NCBI RefSeq assembly: GCF_900109285.1
Contig: NZ_FNZQ01000004.1
Location: forward strand, 124,001 to 188,000
DNA from: Jannaschia helgolandensis
Lineage (GTDB): Bacteria > Pseudomonadota > Alphaproteobacteria > Rhodobacterales > Rhodobacteraceae
Direction of reading: 5' to 3'
Length of the DNA stretch: 64,000 bases
This document shows positions 56,899 to 64,000 of this stretch, one piece after another. Positions within the stretch are counted from its first letter, which is position 1. Each line of letters opens with the position of its first letter. Made by a program: the position numbers and the translations under genes. A model generated the notes under the pieces. The model was not told the DNA's origin and did no database searches. It saw only the letters and a program-made list of their open reading frames with translations.

Positions 56899-56927
56899 AT
56901 TGATCTCCTTCTAGCCAATATAGGATT

Positions 56928-56955
56928 TATGTAACATATTCCGCCCTTCAGTCAA
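56928..56955 (-). promoter_or_regulatory. sigma-70 promoter of the ribbon-helix-helix-like gene
   Basis: On the minus strand TTGACT (56955-56950) and TACATA (56933-56928) are 16 bp apart, 30 bp before the start codon. The -10 hexamer lies inside the left arm of the inverted repeat at 56929-56970, so a repressor bound there would block it. Confidence 0.6.
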
Positions 56956-56970
56956 GGCAATATGTTACAT
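56929..56970. promoter_or_regulatory. 12-bp perfect inverted repeat, operator candidate
   Basis: ATGTAACATATT (56929-56940) and its exact inverse AATATGTTACAT (56959-56970) are separated by 18 bp. Each arm is itself near-palindromic (ATGT-A-ACAT). It sits between two divergent genes, ends 7 bp before the nuclease ATG and overlaps the opposite promoter. Confidence 0.8.
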
Positions 56971-56977
56971 ATTCTGG

Positions 56978-58258
56978 ATGCAGCAAATCGCACCGATATT
57001 CGCGTTGCCAGAACTGACTAGGACGCAGTACAACCGAAAGAAATTACACAGCTTTTGGAGCGCGGTCTTGAGATACTTGGACAGTTCGACTCGAAATGTA
57101 GATCAGGCACTCGGGCACTGGATCGAAAATGAGCCCACGACGTCAGTATCTCACCTTAGGCTTCAAACAGGCTATTTCTCGATCAATGGGCTAAGTGCTT
57201 TCGGAGGCATAATAGCGGAGCTAGTTGGCGCGGACCTTCCGGTTTCAGCAGTCGTTGGCTCCAATGATAGGGACACCACAAAAAGTGACGTTGAGAACCT
57301 TATTAGCTTAGTTGGATGCCCGCGACCAAACGCTCGAGTCTGCATTGTAAGCTACTCGGGAGGATTATTTCACCCAAAGGTTGTTCATCTTACTAGAGCT
57401 GATGGCAGTCAGTTAGCCTACGTCGGTTCCGCAAATTTGACCCCTGCCGGTGTGGGTGCTGGCAACATAGAAGCAGGTGTTTTGCTTGATACTAACGATG
57501 GTGACCCTGTTGCCGTTTTGGATGACATTGCGAGCAGGATAGATGGGTGGTTCGCCCCCTCCCTGCCTGCGGCATCCATCATAAAGACCCGCGCTGATGT
57601 CCAAAAATGCTTAGATGATGGGATTCTGGGACTGATCAAGCCACCAAGAAAATCGATTGCAGGCGTTGGAGGTACTTCCTCAGGCCCGTCAAAACCGACG
57701 TTGTCACCGCTGAAGACTTTTGCGCCAATAGCTTCCAGCAGCCCCAGTTCCGCTGCTGCTACTAGTCCTTCATCTGCACCGACTGTATCGGCACCCTCCG
57801 CGCCAACGTACTCGCTTGGTGGACAGGATGTGCTAGTCGCCGAAATCGGAGGCGGTGCGCGATGGAAGCAAGCTAATTTTCCTATCGCTATCATGCAGAA
57901 TTATTTTGGCGTGAATCCGGTCGCCAACGATCAGATAAGATTGCACGAAGTGGCGGCCAGCGGTGCTGTTACCAATGCAGTCGATACTCAAGTGGTCAAC
58001 GTCAAAAGCCAAAACTACAGAATGGAACTCTTAGCCGTTGCAGGTATCTCATATCCTGCATCGGGCCGACCGATTGGCATTTTCAAGAAAATCGCATCAA
58101 AAGAGTTTCGCTACAGAGTATTCATGCCGGGCGATCCCGCCCACGCAACTCTTGCAGGTTACCTCAGCGCAAAATACGCCGGGCCGTCGCATCATTTAAA
58201 GCGTGTAATTATCGACAATAGTGAACTTCAAAACCTGTGGTCGGCGTGTCCTGTCTAG
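56978..58258 (+). CDS. PLD-fold nuclease, BfiI-like restriction endonuclease candidate
   Basis: 426 residues. N-terminal nuclease domain with His132 and Lys134 (FHPKVVHL), Asn153 (GSANLT) and Glu165 (GNIEAG). The H-x-K-x18-N-x11-E spacing closely matches the active site of BfiI (His105, Lys107, Asn125, Glu136), a metal-independent type IIS enzyme. A serine/alanine/proline linker (about 230-280) leads to a C-terminal domain (GGGARWKQANFPIAIMQNYF) that would be the DNA-recognition part, as in BfiI. Two methyltransferase genes follow. No ribosome site before ATG 56978; possibly a leaderless transcript. Stop is 2 bp from the converging methyltransferase stop. Confidence 0.8.
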   Translation: MQQIAPIFALPELTRTQYNRKKLHSFWSAVLRYLDSSTRNVDQALGHWIENEPTTSVSHLRLQTGYFSINGLSAFGGIIAELVGADLPVSAVVGSNDRDTTKSDVENLISLVGCPRPNARVCIVSYSGGLFHPKVVHLTRADGSQLAYVGSANLTPAGVGAGNIEAGVLLDTNDGDPVAVLDDIASRIDGWFAPSLPAASIIKTRADVQKCLDDGILGLIKPPRKSIAGVGGTSSGPSKPTLSPLKTFAPIASSSPSSAAATSPSSAPTVSAPSAPTYSLGGQDVLVAEIGGGARWKQANFPIAIMQNYFGVNPVANDQIRLHEVAASGAVTNAVDTQVVNVKSQNYRMELLAVAGISYPASGRPIGIFKKIASKEFRYRVFMPGDPAHATLAGYLSAKYAGPSHHLKRVIIDNSELQNLWSACPV

Positions 58259-58260
58259 AT

Positions 58261-59643
58261 TTAGCGACACACGAAGAGATACTCAGCGTCAAAGGACACT
58301 TCTTTATTTAGGTCTGTACGGTTTAGTCGGCTGTGGGAAAACTCACCAACCGACTCCACATCAACACTCGCAAAAAAGGACGTCGCAATCGAACGGATTT
58401 GGTCAATCGTCATGACTCGAGGATGTGCGTTCTTTTCAGAAGCGTAGGGTGAATACGAAAGAACCAATGGAACTCTCCGTTCGGCAACCTTAGAAAATAG
58501 TTTCTCGAAAGCCAGAGGTGCTTGGGATCGAATGCAGAATGGGGATTGATGGCGATCCATACGATATACTCCACGACTTGGACCTGTTTTCCCATGAGCA
58601 GTATTCGTTGAAATCTTAGGGTCGTCACGAAGAGCAAGTGTTTCCAACACATGATAGAACCGGCTGTAGTGATCTCGCGTATAGGGCGGATCAGCGTACA
58701 CCACCGACTCGTGAAACTCAGGCGAAGAGAGGAAGTCAGAATAATCCGACCTGATTGCCCTATTATCAAATTTAGACGCCTTGAGATTCAAGAACTTTTC
58801 CAAGTTCAAAAGATATATCTCAAATGTGCTCTTGTAACGATCTCTTGCCGATTGACTATAAAGTGACTTCTTGACTTGGCCGTGTTTGTCTCGCGGCCTT
58901 AATGGCTGCGCGAATTGCTTCCCAACCGTGTTTACAATCTCACTTGCGGTGGCGAGAGCGGCAGCAACCAAGACTACCCTCTGCTCCAGTGGTGCGTGAT
59001 TTGCAGCATCAAGAATCGCGTCCAGCTCAGCGGCCTGCCGATACGAAAAATAGACCCCTCCAAAGTGCCTCAACGCCATTGTGGAACGTGGATCTTTGTT
59101 TATCGGCTCGTCCAATCGCCTTCGACATTCTAAAAGAGCACGCCCAATTTCTGATCCAGAGCGATCTGCGCAAGAAGTAAGGATTGGCCCAGCTTCTATA
59201 AGGGAAGCAAGCCCCTCTGGGTCCCCGTCCGCAGCCCTACGCAGCAGTTTCTCCTCCAACTCAATCATGGGCATTGCCGACCGCAGGCCGCCAGATGCTT
59301 TTGAGATATCAAGGGCTTTGGAGAGGTTCTCACGAACCATTGGGATGGGAAGTTCGACCGGATTCAGCAGAGCGCCACAAATTACCCTTGAGTACTCTTG
59401 TATGTCTACTGACGTTACTGGGCGCGACTGCGCCAGCCAAGCCGAGACTGTACCAGAGCCCGCGAACAGGTCACAGGCGGCGCTGCCGCTGGATGACACG
59501 CTATCAATTGCTTCCTGCACGGTGCGCAAAACACGCAACTTGCTACCAAGGTAGTGGATGGGGCGCCAACCGGAACTTGCCAAGCCATCATCTTTCTTCT
59601 CAGGGCCGTGGTCCGGCAGGGCTTTGGATGGCGACATTTCCAT
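58261..59643 (-). CDS. D12-class (alpha) DNA N6-adenine methyltransferase
   Basis: 460 residues. Motif X IHYLGSKLRVL (29-39), motif I DLFAGSGTVS (58-67) and motif IV DPPY at 318-321 (VVYADPPYTRDHYSRF) come in the alpha-class order, with a 200-residue target-recognition region between I and IV, larger than in Dam. Likely protects one strand of an asymmetric site. Converges with the nuclease gene and diverges from the second methyltransferase 94 bp away. Confidence 0.88.
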   Translation of the reverse strand: MEMSPSKALPDHGPEKKDDGLASSGWRPIHYLGSKLRVLRTVQEAIDSVSSSGSAACDLFAGSGTVSAWLAQSRPVTSVDIQEYSRVICGALLNPVELPIPMVRENLSKALDISKASGGLRSAMPMIELEEKLLRRAADGDPEGLASLIEAGPILTSCADRSGSEIGRALLECRRRLDEPINKDPRSTMALRHFGGVYFSYRQAAELDAILDAANHAPLEQRVVLVAAALATASEIVNTVGKQFAQPLRPRDKHGQVKKSLYSQSARDRYKSTFEIYLLNLEKFLNLKASKFDNRAIRSDYSDFLSSPEFHESVVYADPPYTRDHYSRFYHVLETLALRDDPKISTNTAHGKTGPSRGVYRMDRHQSPFCIRSQAPLAFEKLFSKVAERRVPLVLSYSPYASEKNAHPRVMTIDQIRSIATSFFASVDVESVGEFSHSRLNRTDLNKEVSFDAEYLFVCR

Positions 59644-59737
59644 GTTGTTCGATTCTCATACTTTGTTTAAGGTGCTACTGTATGTGGTAGTTCAGTAGAA
59701 CCCAAGCGCGATATCAGGAAAACAGGGGAGCAGTAGA

Positions 59738-60874
59738 GTGTTAGATCAGACGGATTCCGCCATCCACAGAGACTTGATTAAGGGCGGTTGTCTGTCTGAA
59801 CGCAAGAAGCTGACGTTAGGGACGGCTGGTCCAAGGTCTGTTCTAGTACAGGGACACAATGACCAAGTGTTGGATGCGATTGGTAGCGATCTCGAAGAAA
59901 AAATTCGCTGCATTTACATTGACCCCCCTTACAACAACATGGAAAATTACGAACACTACGATGATCGGGACACGCATGAAGTATGGCTTGAGAAGCTCTC
60001 TAACCACGTTAGAAAGCTTAGCCGTCTACTCACGCGAGACGGTAGTTTATGGATTTCAATCGATGACCGTCAAGTTCATTATCTCAAAGTTGAACTAGAC
60101 CGAATATTCGGGCGAGCAAATTTCGTCTCAACCATTATTTGGGAGCATCGAAAAACGCGAGAAAATCGAAAAGTATTTTCGAACAACCATGAATATATTC
60201 TAGTTTATGCTAGGAATGCTGCTGCTTTTAAGAAGCGGCGCAATCCACTTCCTTATAATGAAGAGGCGAAGAGTAGATTTAAAAACCCGGACGGTGACCA
60301 TCGCGGACCTTGGCAATCGATCTCTCTAAATGTTCAAGCTGGTCACGCGACTAAAAGCCAATTCCATGAGATCGTTGCACCCAACGGTCGAAAGCACAAT
60401 CCTCCCTCTGGCAGGTGTTGGGTGTATACTTCAGAGCGAGTTCAGCAATTGACAGCGGATAATCGGATTTGGTTTGGCAAAGATGGCACCGGTGTCCCTA
60501 GACTAAAGCGTTTCTTGAGCGAAATGAATACTGGCCTTACGCCTCACACGCTTTGGAGTGCTGACGAAGTTGGCACGACAGATTCTGCTAAAAAAGAAAT
60601 CAAAAGGCTCTTTCCTGATGAAGCGGTCTTCGATACGCCAAAGCCAGTCGAATTGATATCAAGGATTATCAACATCGCGGCAGACCCCGGTGACATTATA
60701 CTTGATAGCTTCTTGGGATCAGGAACAACAGCAGCGGCAGCCTTGCAAAATGGTATGCGCTTTGTCGGCATCGAAAGAGGCGATCACGTCGTCTCGCTTT
60801 GCCATCGTCGCCTTATGCCACTTGTTGCGAAACACAAAGCAAAGGTGAAGTTCTTTGAGCTTCCGGCAAAGTAA
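59738..60874 (+). CDS. beta-class DNA methyltransferase (Type III Mod-like, N6-adenine or N4-cytosine)
   Basis: 378 residues. Motif IV IDPPYN (61-66) precedes motif I DSFLGSGTT (323-331), the beta-class order; WISIDDRQVHYLKVELD and SNNHEYILVYAR are shared with Mod-type and related site-specific methyltransferases. Too short to be a full type III Mod and no Res helicase follows. GTG start 59738 with AGGGGAG upstream. Likely modifies the strand not covered by the D12 enzyme. Confidence 0.88.
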   Translation: MLDQTDSAIHRDLIKGGCLSERKKLTLGTAGPRSVLVQGHNDQVLDAIGSDLEEKIRCIYIDPPYNNMENYEHYDDRDTHEVWLEKLSNHVRKLSRLLTRDGSLWISIDDRQVHYLKVELDRIFGRANFVSTIIWEHRKTRENRKVFSNNHEYILVYARNAAAFKKRRNPLPYNEEAKSRFKNPDGDHRGPWQSISLNVQAGHATKSQFHEIVAPNGRKHNPPSGRCWVYTSERVQQLTADNRIWFGKDGTGVPRLKRFLSEMNTGLTPHTLWSADEVGTTDSAKKEIKRLFPDEAVFDTPKPVELISRIINIAADPGDIILDSFLGSGTTAAAALQNGMRFVGIERGDHVVSLCHRRLMPLVAKHKAKVKFFELPAK

Positions 60875-60982
60875 CGGTAGTAGAGTTTCCATCAGCGCCA
60901 TAATAGAAGCTACAACCGCCTAGCAGCGCGCGTCTAAGGCGCGTTGCAGGCTGGCAGGCGAACGATGCCCAGAACATCGAGA

Positions 60983-61004
60983 CGCGCATCAGCGCGCGAT
61001 TTTT
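60983..61004 (+). terminator. weak terminator-like hairpin after the methyltransferase gene
   Basis: Short CGCGC/GCGCG stem with a four-base loop, then CGATTTTT, about 110 bp past the stop codon. The 209-bp gap from 60875 to 61083 holds nothing else I can support. Confidence 0.35.
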
Positions 61005-61083
61005 CAGGGGTGTTTGCCCGCGTCTCGTGCGCTTCGTCGGGCGACGGCGGGTGCAATAGGCACGAGCACGACGACAGCGACGG

Positions 61084-61386
61084 TTAGAACGGGTCCTGTC
61101 CTTCATCCTCGTCGGGCACCTTGGGGTTCTCGTCTGGCGGCCTGTTCACTTGGTCGCGCATAATCTGTGGCACCCACAGGTTATACTTTATCGCGTCTAC
61201 GATCAATTTCTCGCGCCTAAGATTGCGCCTCGCGAGCTCCTTTTCGGACGCTCCTGCAAGATAATTCGACCCGGGCGGAAACAACGTGCCGTGTCCTTCG
61301 GCACTGAGTAGCGCCTTGAACTCCTTCTCGACCTTCTTGCGACGCCGGTACTCTGGGTTGTTGCTGGGTATGTTTTTATTCGCCAT
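61084..61386 (-). CDS. small phage hypothetical protein
   Basis: 100 residues, soluble, highly charged, with a lysine/arginine-rich N-terminus (PEYRRRKKVEKEFKALLSAEG) and a proline/acid-rich end. No family recognised. Same strand as and 36 bp downstream of the terminase nuclease gene. Confidence 0.65.
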   Translation of the reverse strand: MANKNIPSNNPEYRRRKKVEKEFKALLSAEGHGTLFPPGSNYLAGASEKELARRNLRREKLIVDAIKYNLWVPQIMRDQVNRPPDENPKVPDEDEGQDPF

Positions 61387-61422
61387 ACGGGAATAATTAC
61401 GGCGACCAGTGAGAATGGCAAC

Positions 61423-62139
61423 CTAAAACATCCCAACCAGCCTGCCGACCTGAATGTTCTGCGGCGTCAGGTATTGCGACGCGAAGGCCGCAACGATCAA
61501 GGCAATGCCCGTGTCGCCGTGGCCAGAGGCGTTTCGCGCCTGCGTGATGATCTGGTTGCCTGCCGCAGTGGTCTGCGTCGTGAACGAGGCCAGGTCCTCC
61601 TCGATCTCTTTCCGCATCGCAAGGTCGTGGGCAAACTTGAGGTCGCCCGATGCGAACAGGACGGCAAGGTTCTCGATCATCAGCGTCTTGGCCGCGTTGA
61701 CGTATCGCCCGGAGCGTCGCCACTCTTGGCCCCCGGTCATTTGGACAGCGGTGTGATCGACCGACTGCTCGTGCAGCATGTCTGACACCACGCGCCCGAT
61801 GCTCGTGCCGTCGATGATCAATTCCGACTTGCCCCCGAATGGCGGCGCATTCCGAAGGCGGATCAGGTAATCCACGACACTGACATACGACACGCCCTTG
61901 AACTTGTCCGCGAAGACCACTGTCCGCTCGCGCGGGCCGAGTTTGACCCGGCTCCCATCAGCAATTGGCAACTGCTGATCCTTGACGACCACGGCAGACG
62001 AGAAGTCGTTCGCTTGCCCAAGGTCCGCGCCGACGAAGTATCTGACAAAACCTGTCACTCTCTCGATAGCTGGGTCCATGTTGGTTTCGTTGATCACGCG
62101 CCCGTCTGGCATGTGGACTAGGTTCAGAATCTCGGACAT
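61423..62139 (-). CDS. terminase large subunit, nuclease domain as separate protein
   Basis: 238 residues. RNase-H/RuvC-like nuclease fold with acidic residues Asp39 (FVGADLGQANDFSSAVVV), Asp110 (LIIDGTSIG) and Asp209 (GHGDTGIALIVAAF) in the order expected of the TerL C-terminal nuclease. No ATPase domain. ATG 62139 has a perfect AGGAGG at 7 nt, and the gene overlaps the ATPase gene by 16 bp in another frame, so a deliberate two-gene terminase is likelier than a broken one. It would cut concatemeric DNA during packaging. Confidence 0.82.
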   Translation of the reverse strand: MSEILNLVHMPDGRVINETNMDPAIERVTGFVRYFVGADLGQANDFSSAVVVKDQQLPIADGSRVKLGPRERTVVFADKFKGVSYVSVVDYLIRLRNAPPFGGKSELIIDGTSIGRVVSDMLHEQSVDHTAVQMTGGQEWRRSGRYVNAAKTLMIENLAVLFASGDLKFAHDLAMRKEIEEDLASFTTQTTAAGNQIITQARNASGHGDTGIALIVAAFASQYLTPQNIQVGRLVGMF

Positions 62140-62909
62140 ATCGCGGCCTCCTGTGAAGTGGCATTCTCGATGGTAGAAAGGTCGAAGTAGGACAGGCCAT
62201 CCGACAGAAACTCGCACATGACCTCCTGACGGAAGCGGGTTGCCGAAAGTTGCGACCGCAGTCGTTCGATGCGGGATGCAAGGCGCGGTATGGACGTGCC
62301 GGGAACCTTGATCCTGTGAACGTTGTCCTTGGGTTCGAGGAACAGCGATGCGAATAGGTTGTTCTTTCCGGCGGGCGTGCTGGCGTAGAAGGTCTGCCCG
62401 TTGTCGCGCAGCATCGGCAGGATCGACACGACGACATCCTCGCCGCCGTTCGCGCCGGGGAGATATGCCATCTCGTCAACCAGCAGCAGGTCAGCCGTGT
62501 AGCCCCGGATCGTCGCACCGGATGCAGGCACAGCGATGAACCGCCCGCCGTTGCTACATTCGATTTCCGTCTGCGTCGCGCGTTCGACCACGAGGTCCGT
62601 CGCGCGCAGATATGCCTGAACCTTGCGGGTGATCTCGCGCGTTTGACGTTCCGCAGGAGCAACGCAGATGATCGTGCCGCCGCGCTTCAACTCGCGGACC
62701 CCGCGTGTCGCAAGAACGCATGACTTGCCCGCCTGACGGCACACGAGCAGCGCGACTGTCTGCGCGTTCGACGTGATCGCCTCGACCTGCCAAGGATCGA
62801 CATGGGTGGCGGACGGCACCTCCTGACGCAGGAAGTGCAGCATTTCCGCGCCCGGATCGAGGTCACGTTCGATCAGGCTGCAAAAGTCGTGGAGACCATC
62901 AAAAGGCAT
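62124..62909 (-). CDS. terminase large subunit, ATPase domain as separate protein
   Basis: 261 residues. Walker A-like CRQAGKS (57-63), Walker B LLLVDEMAYL (DE at 145-146) and coupling motif ASTPAGK, with an adenine-binding Gln near 41: the packaging ATPase half of TerL. Ends soon after the ATPase core (FRQEVMCEFLSDGLSYFD); the nuclease half is the next gene. Overlaps the upstream small gene by 11 bp. Confidence 0.88.
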   Translation of the reverse strand: MPFDGLHDFCSLIERDLDPGAEMLHFLRQEVPSATHVDPWQVEAITSNAQTVALLVCRQAGKSCVLATRGVRELKRGGTIICVAPAERQTREITRKVQAYLRATDLVVERATQTEIECSNGGRFIAVPASGATIRGYTADLLLVDEMAYLPGANGGEDVVVSILPMLRDNGQTFYASTPAGKNNLFASLFLEPKDNVHRIKVPGTSIPRLASRIERLRSQLSATRFRQEVMCEFLSDGLSYFDLSTIENATSQEAAICPRF

Positions 62910-63141
62910 CGCGACGCTCCGCGAGGCGCATCAGGTGGCATTGAGTGCAGTCGCCATGCTCATTCCGTGGCGAGACATGTCCGCGTTTACACGCCTTGCC
63001 CGTGAAGAACAGTTTACCACCTTCGGCCAGCATCACGCTCCGACAATGCGGCAGACGCGCCCAATCGGCATTGCTCACTTTCGTCGCGACGGCGACCCGG
63101 CGACCATGTGAGTGCCAACCTTCAAAAATGCGATGAGTCAT
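62899..63141 (-). CDS. small zinc-knuckle-like phage protein
   Basis: 80 residues. C-terminal CKRGHVSPRNEHGDCTQC gives C-x3-H-x9-C-x2-C (Cys51, His55, Cys65, Cys68), a probable zinc-binding module common in phage proteins that sometimes precede HNH nucleases. No nuclease motif is seen here. Overlaps both neighbours by a few bases between the terminase genes. Confidence 0.65.
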   Translation of the reverse strand: MTHRIFEGWHSHGRRVAVATKVSNADWARLPHCRSVMLAEGGKLFFTGKACKRGHVSPRNEHGDCTQCHLMRLAERRDAF

Positions 63142-63713
63142 AGCACGGTGTCCTCTTTAGTGACGGACAGGACGTGGTGACGCATCCGACGCAGCAGCGG
63201 TTCGCGCGCGGCTGGTACTTCGGCACATACTTCTTGAAGTATGGTTCGCAGTACGACCCATTCCTTGCTTTCGGCCAGCGACACGTTGACCGTCAGATTG
63301 GTGGCCAGCTTGCCCTGCATGGTTGCAATGTCGCGCAGCACCTTCCGCAGCCCCTCCATCGCGGCCAGCGCGAAGGAGTCATCCTCGCTCTGTTCCGCTT
63401 TGGTGATCAGGCGTTCGACCCGCATCGCCAAGGACTCGTAGGTCATGGCAATGTCCATGCGGTCCTGATTGATCACCTCCGTGTTTGTTTCGATGGTTGC
63501 AACGCGGGATTCTGCGAGGATCGAACGGCGCATTTCTTCGGTGATCTTGTCGTCGCGGTAGCGGGCGACTGTGGTGTAATCGACGCCTAGCCGCCGTGCG
63601 ATCTCGGCAAGGGTGCGCCGATTGAGGACAATATCCTTGATGATCTCGTTCTTGTCCGCGCGCATGTCGATCACGGCACGCCGCCCGCTATTTTTGTTTC
63701 CGCCCTGTGCCAC
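63138..63713 (-). CDS. terminase small subunit-like protein
   Basis: 191 residues. N-terminal helix-turn-helix (RTLAEIARRLGVDYTTVARYR at about 33-53) followed by a long helical region, the usual layout of DNA-binding small terminase subunits. Placement immediately upstream of the large-subunit genes supports it. GTG start 63713 with GGAG upstream. Confidence 0.7.
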   Translation of the reverse strand: MAQGGNKNSGRRAVIDMRADKNEIIKDIVLNRRTLAEIARRLGVDYTTVARYRDDKITEEMRRSILAESRVATIETNTEVINQDRMDIAMTYESLAMRVERLITKAEQSEDDSFALAAMEGLRKVLRDIATMQGKLATNLTVNVSLAESKEWVVLRTILQEVCAEVPAAREPLLRRMRHHVLSVTKEDTVL

Positions 63714-63715
63714 GA

Positions 63716-64000
63716 TCAGGACTCCGCGTTCGCCGCGCGCTCCATGAGGTCGAACTTGGTGCGGGCGTGCGGGGGCAATTCGTCGGGCGAGCGGAAGGTC
63801 TTAATAGTGTAACCGTCTTGCTCGGCACGCATACGGCGACCGATGATGCCCTTGCCCGTCTCCATGTCGGCGCGCAGGTAGCGGACCCGCTCATGCGTGT
63901 CGTCGAAGGTGAACGTCTTCGACTGAACCACGTCGCCTTTGCCCGTATTGCGGATGGTGGGATCGTCACTGCCGTCGATCACGGTGAGGGTCGCGCCTGC
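63716..64000 (-). CDS. phage hypothetical protein (5' end outside window)
   Basis: The frame is open to the window edge; a GTG at 63982 is possible but the sequence before it (TLTV) looks continuous with coding. About 94 residues visible, soluble, with DDTHERVRYLRADMETGKG. No family recognised. Same strand and 2 bp from the small-terminase gene. Confidence 0.55.
   Translation of the reverse strand, partial: AGATLTVIDGSDDPTIRNTGKGDVVQSKTFTFDDTHERVRYLRADMETGKGIIGRRMRAEQDGYTIKTFRSPDELPPHARTKFDLMERAANAES

Larger units (their letters stand above)
56241..64000. mobile_element. prophage or phage-derived island next to tRNA-Asn (left end, continues beyond window)
   Basis: Directly after an intact tRNA gene, base composition becomes visibly AT-rich to about 60900, then GC-rich phage packaging genes follow on the minus strand to the window edge. 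Contents: restriction-modification genes (56332-60874) and terminase genes (61084-64000). No integrase, capsid or right attachment site is in view, so the limits and whether the two parts are one element are inferred. Confidence 0.6.

Noticed and set aside
59738-60874. The beta-class methyltransferase as a type III Mod subunit.
   Set aside because: It is shorter than usual Mod proteins and no Res helicase-nuclease gene follows.
62124-62139. The terminase overlap as a frameshifted pseudogene.
   Set aside because: The downstream gene has its own ATG with a perfect ribosome site and extra N-terminal residues, and all active-site residues are kept in both parts.

Overview
The window looks like the chromosome of an alphaproteobacterium of the Rhodobacterales (Roseobacter/Rhodobacter/Paracoccus relatives). 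The DNA is GC-rich with short intergenic gaps and many ATGA or GTGA start/stop overlaps. It has an ALA-synthase type hemA preceded by an FNR-type box, system I cytochrome c maturation genes (ccmE, ccmF, ccmH), a 3-TM holin plus GH108 endolysin pair of the kind used for gene-transfer-agent release, and a rodZ-ispG pair. No species is assigned.

Layout of the chromosomal part (1-56240). 1-3064: end of a PaaG-like hydratase, ccmH and ccmF (minus). 3065-4641: a 19-bp tandem repeat, the holin/endolysin pair and a CtrA-like box. 4642-6793: fabD, fabG, acpP and a terminator. 6867-15059: acyltransferase, murI, ccmE, two DMT exporters, a FadL-like outer-membrane protein, a P-loop protein, metA and an alpha/beta hydrolase. 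15158-19999: ppk2, a TetR regulator, xseA, purD and a DoxX protein. 20170-28452: M20 peptidase, a small exported protein, hemA, rodZ, ispG, and egtD/egtB for ergothioneine. 28545-34126: a complete branched-chain amino acid ABC transporter with a small exported protein gene inside the operon. 34250-39649: a DUF815 ATPase, tatC-tatB-tatA, an NlpD-like lipoprotein, pcm and surE. 39686-44332: hydratase, thioesterase, a DUF1127 gene divergent from a MocR regulator, rplM-rpsI. 44502-51975: a polyamine-type ABC transporter without a binding protein, a DMT protein, an SH3 protein, rnd, purN-purM. 52078-56240: a sterol-desaturase-family gene interrupted by TGA, small membrane proteins, a CAT-anticodon tRNA, an EnvZ-like kinase, a metallo-beta-lactamase-fold hydrolase and tRNA-Asn.

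From tRNA-Asn to the right edge the content changes. 56241-60874 is visibly AT-richer and holds four genes that together look like a restriction-modification locus: a PLD-fold nuclease whose catalytic residue pattern and domain plan resemble the metal-independent enzyme BfiI, two DNA methyltransferases of different classes, and a protein with a ribbon-helix-helix-like N-terminus that diverges from the nuclease gene across a perfect 12-bp inverted repeat. 61084-64000 carries minus-strand phage DNA-packaging genes: a terminase-small-like protein, and a terminase ATPase and nuclease encoded as two separate ORFs. The simplest reading is a prophage or phage-derived island next to tRNA-Asn carrying a type IIS-like restriction system as cargo; its right end and any integrase lie outside the window.

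Most of the remainder is core metabolism. The least ordinary points there are the GTA-type lysis cassette with its CtrA-like box, a ribonuclease D gene with no ATG/GTG/TTG at the expected start, the interrupted desaturase gene, and the divergent histidine kinase/hydrolase pair whose annotated start codons share two bases.
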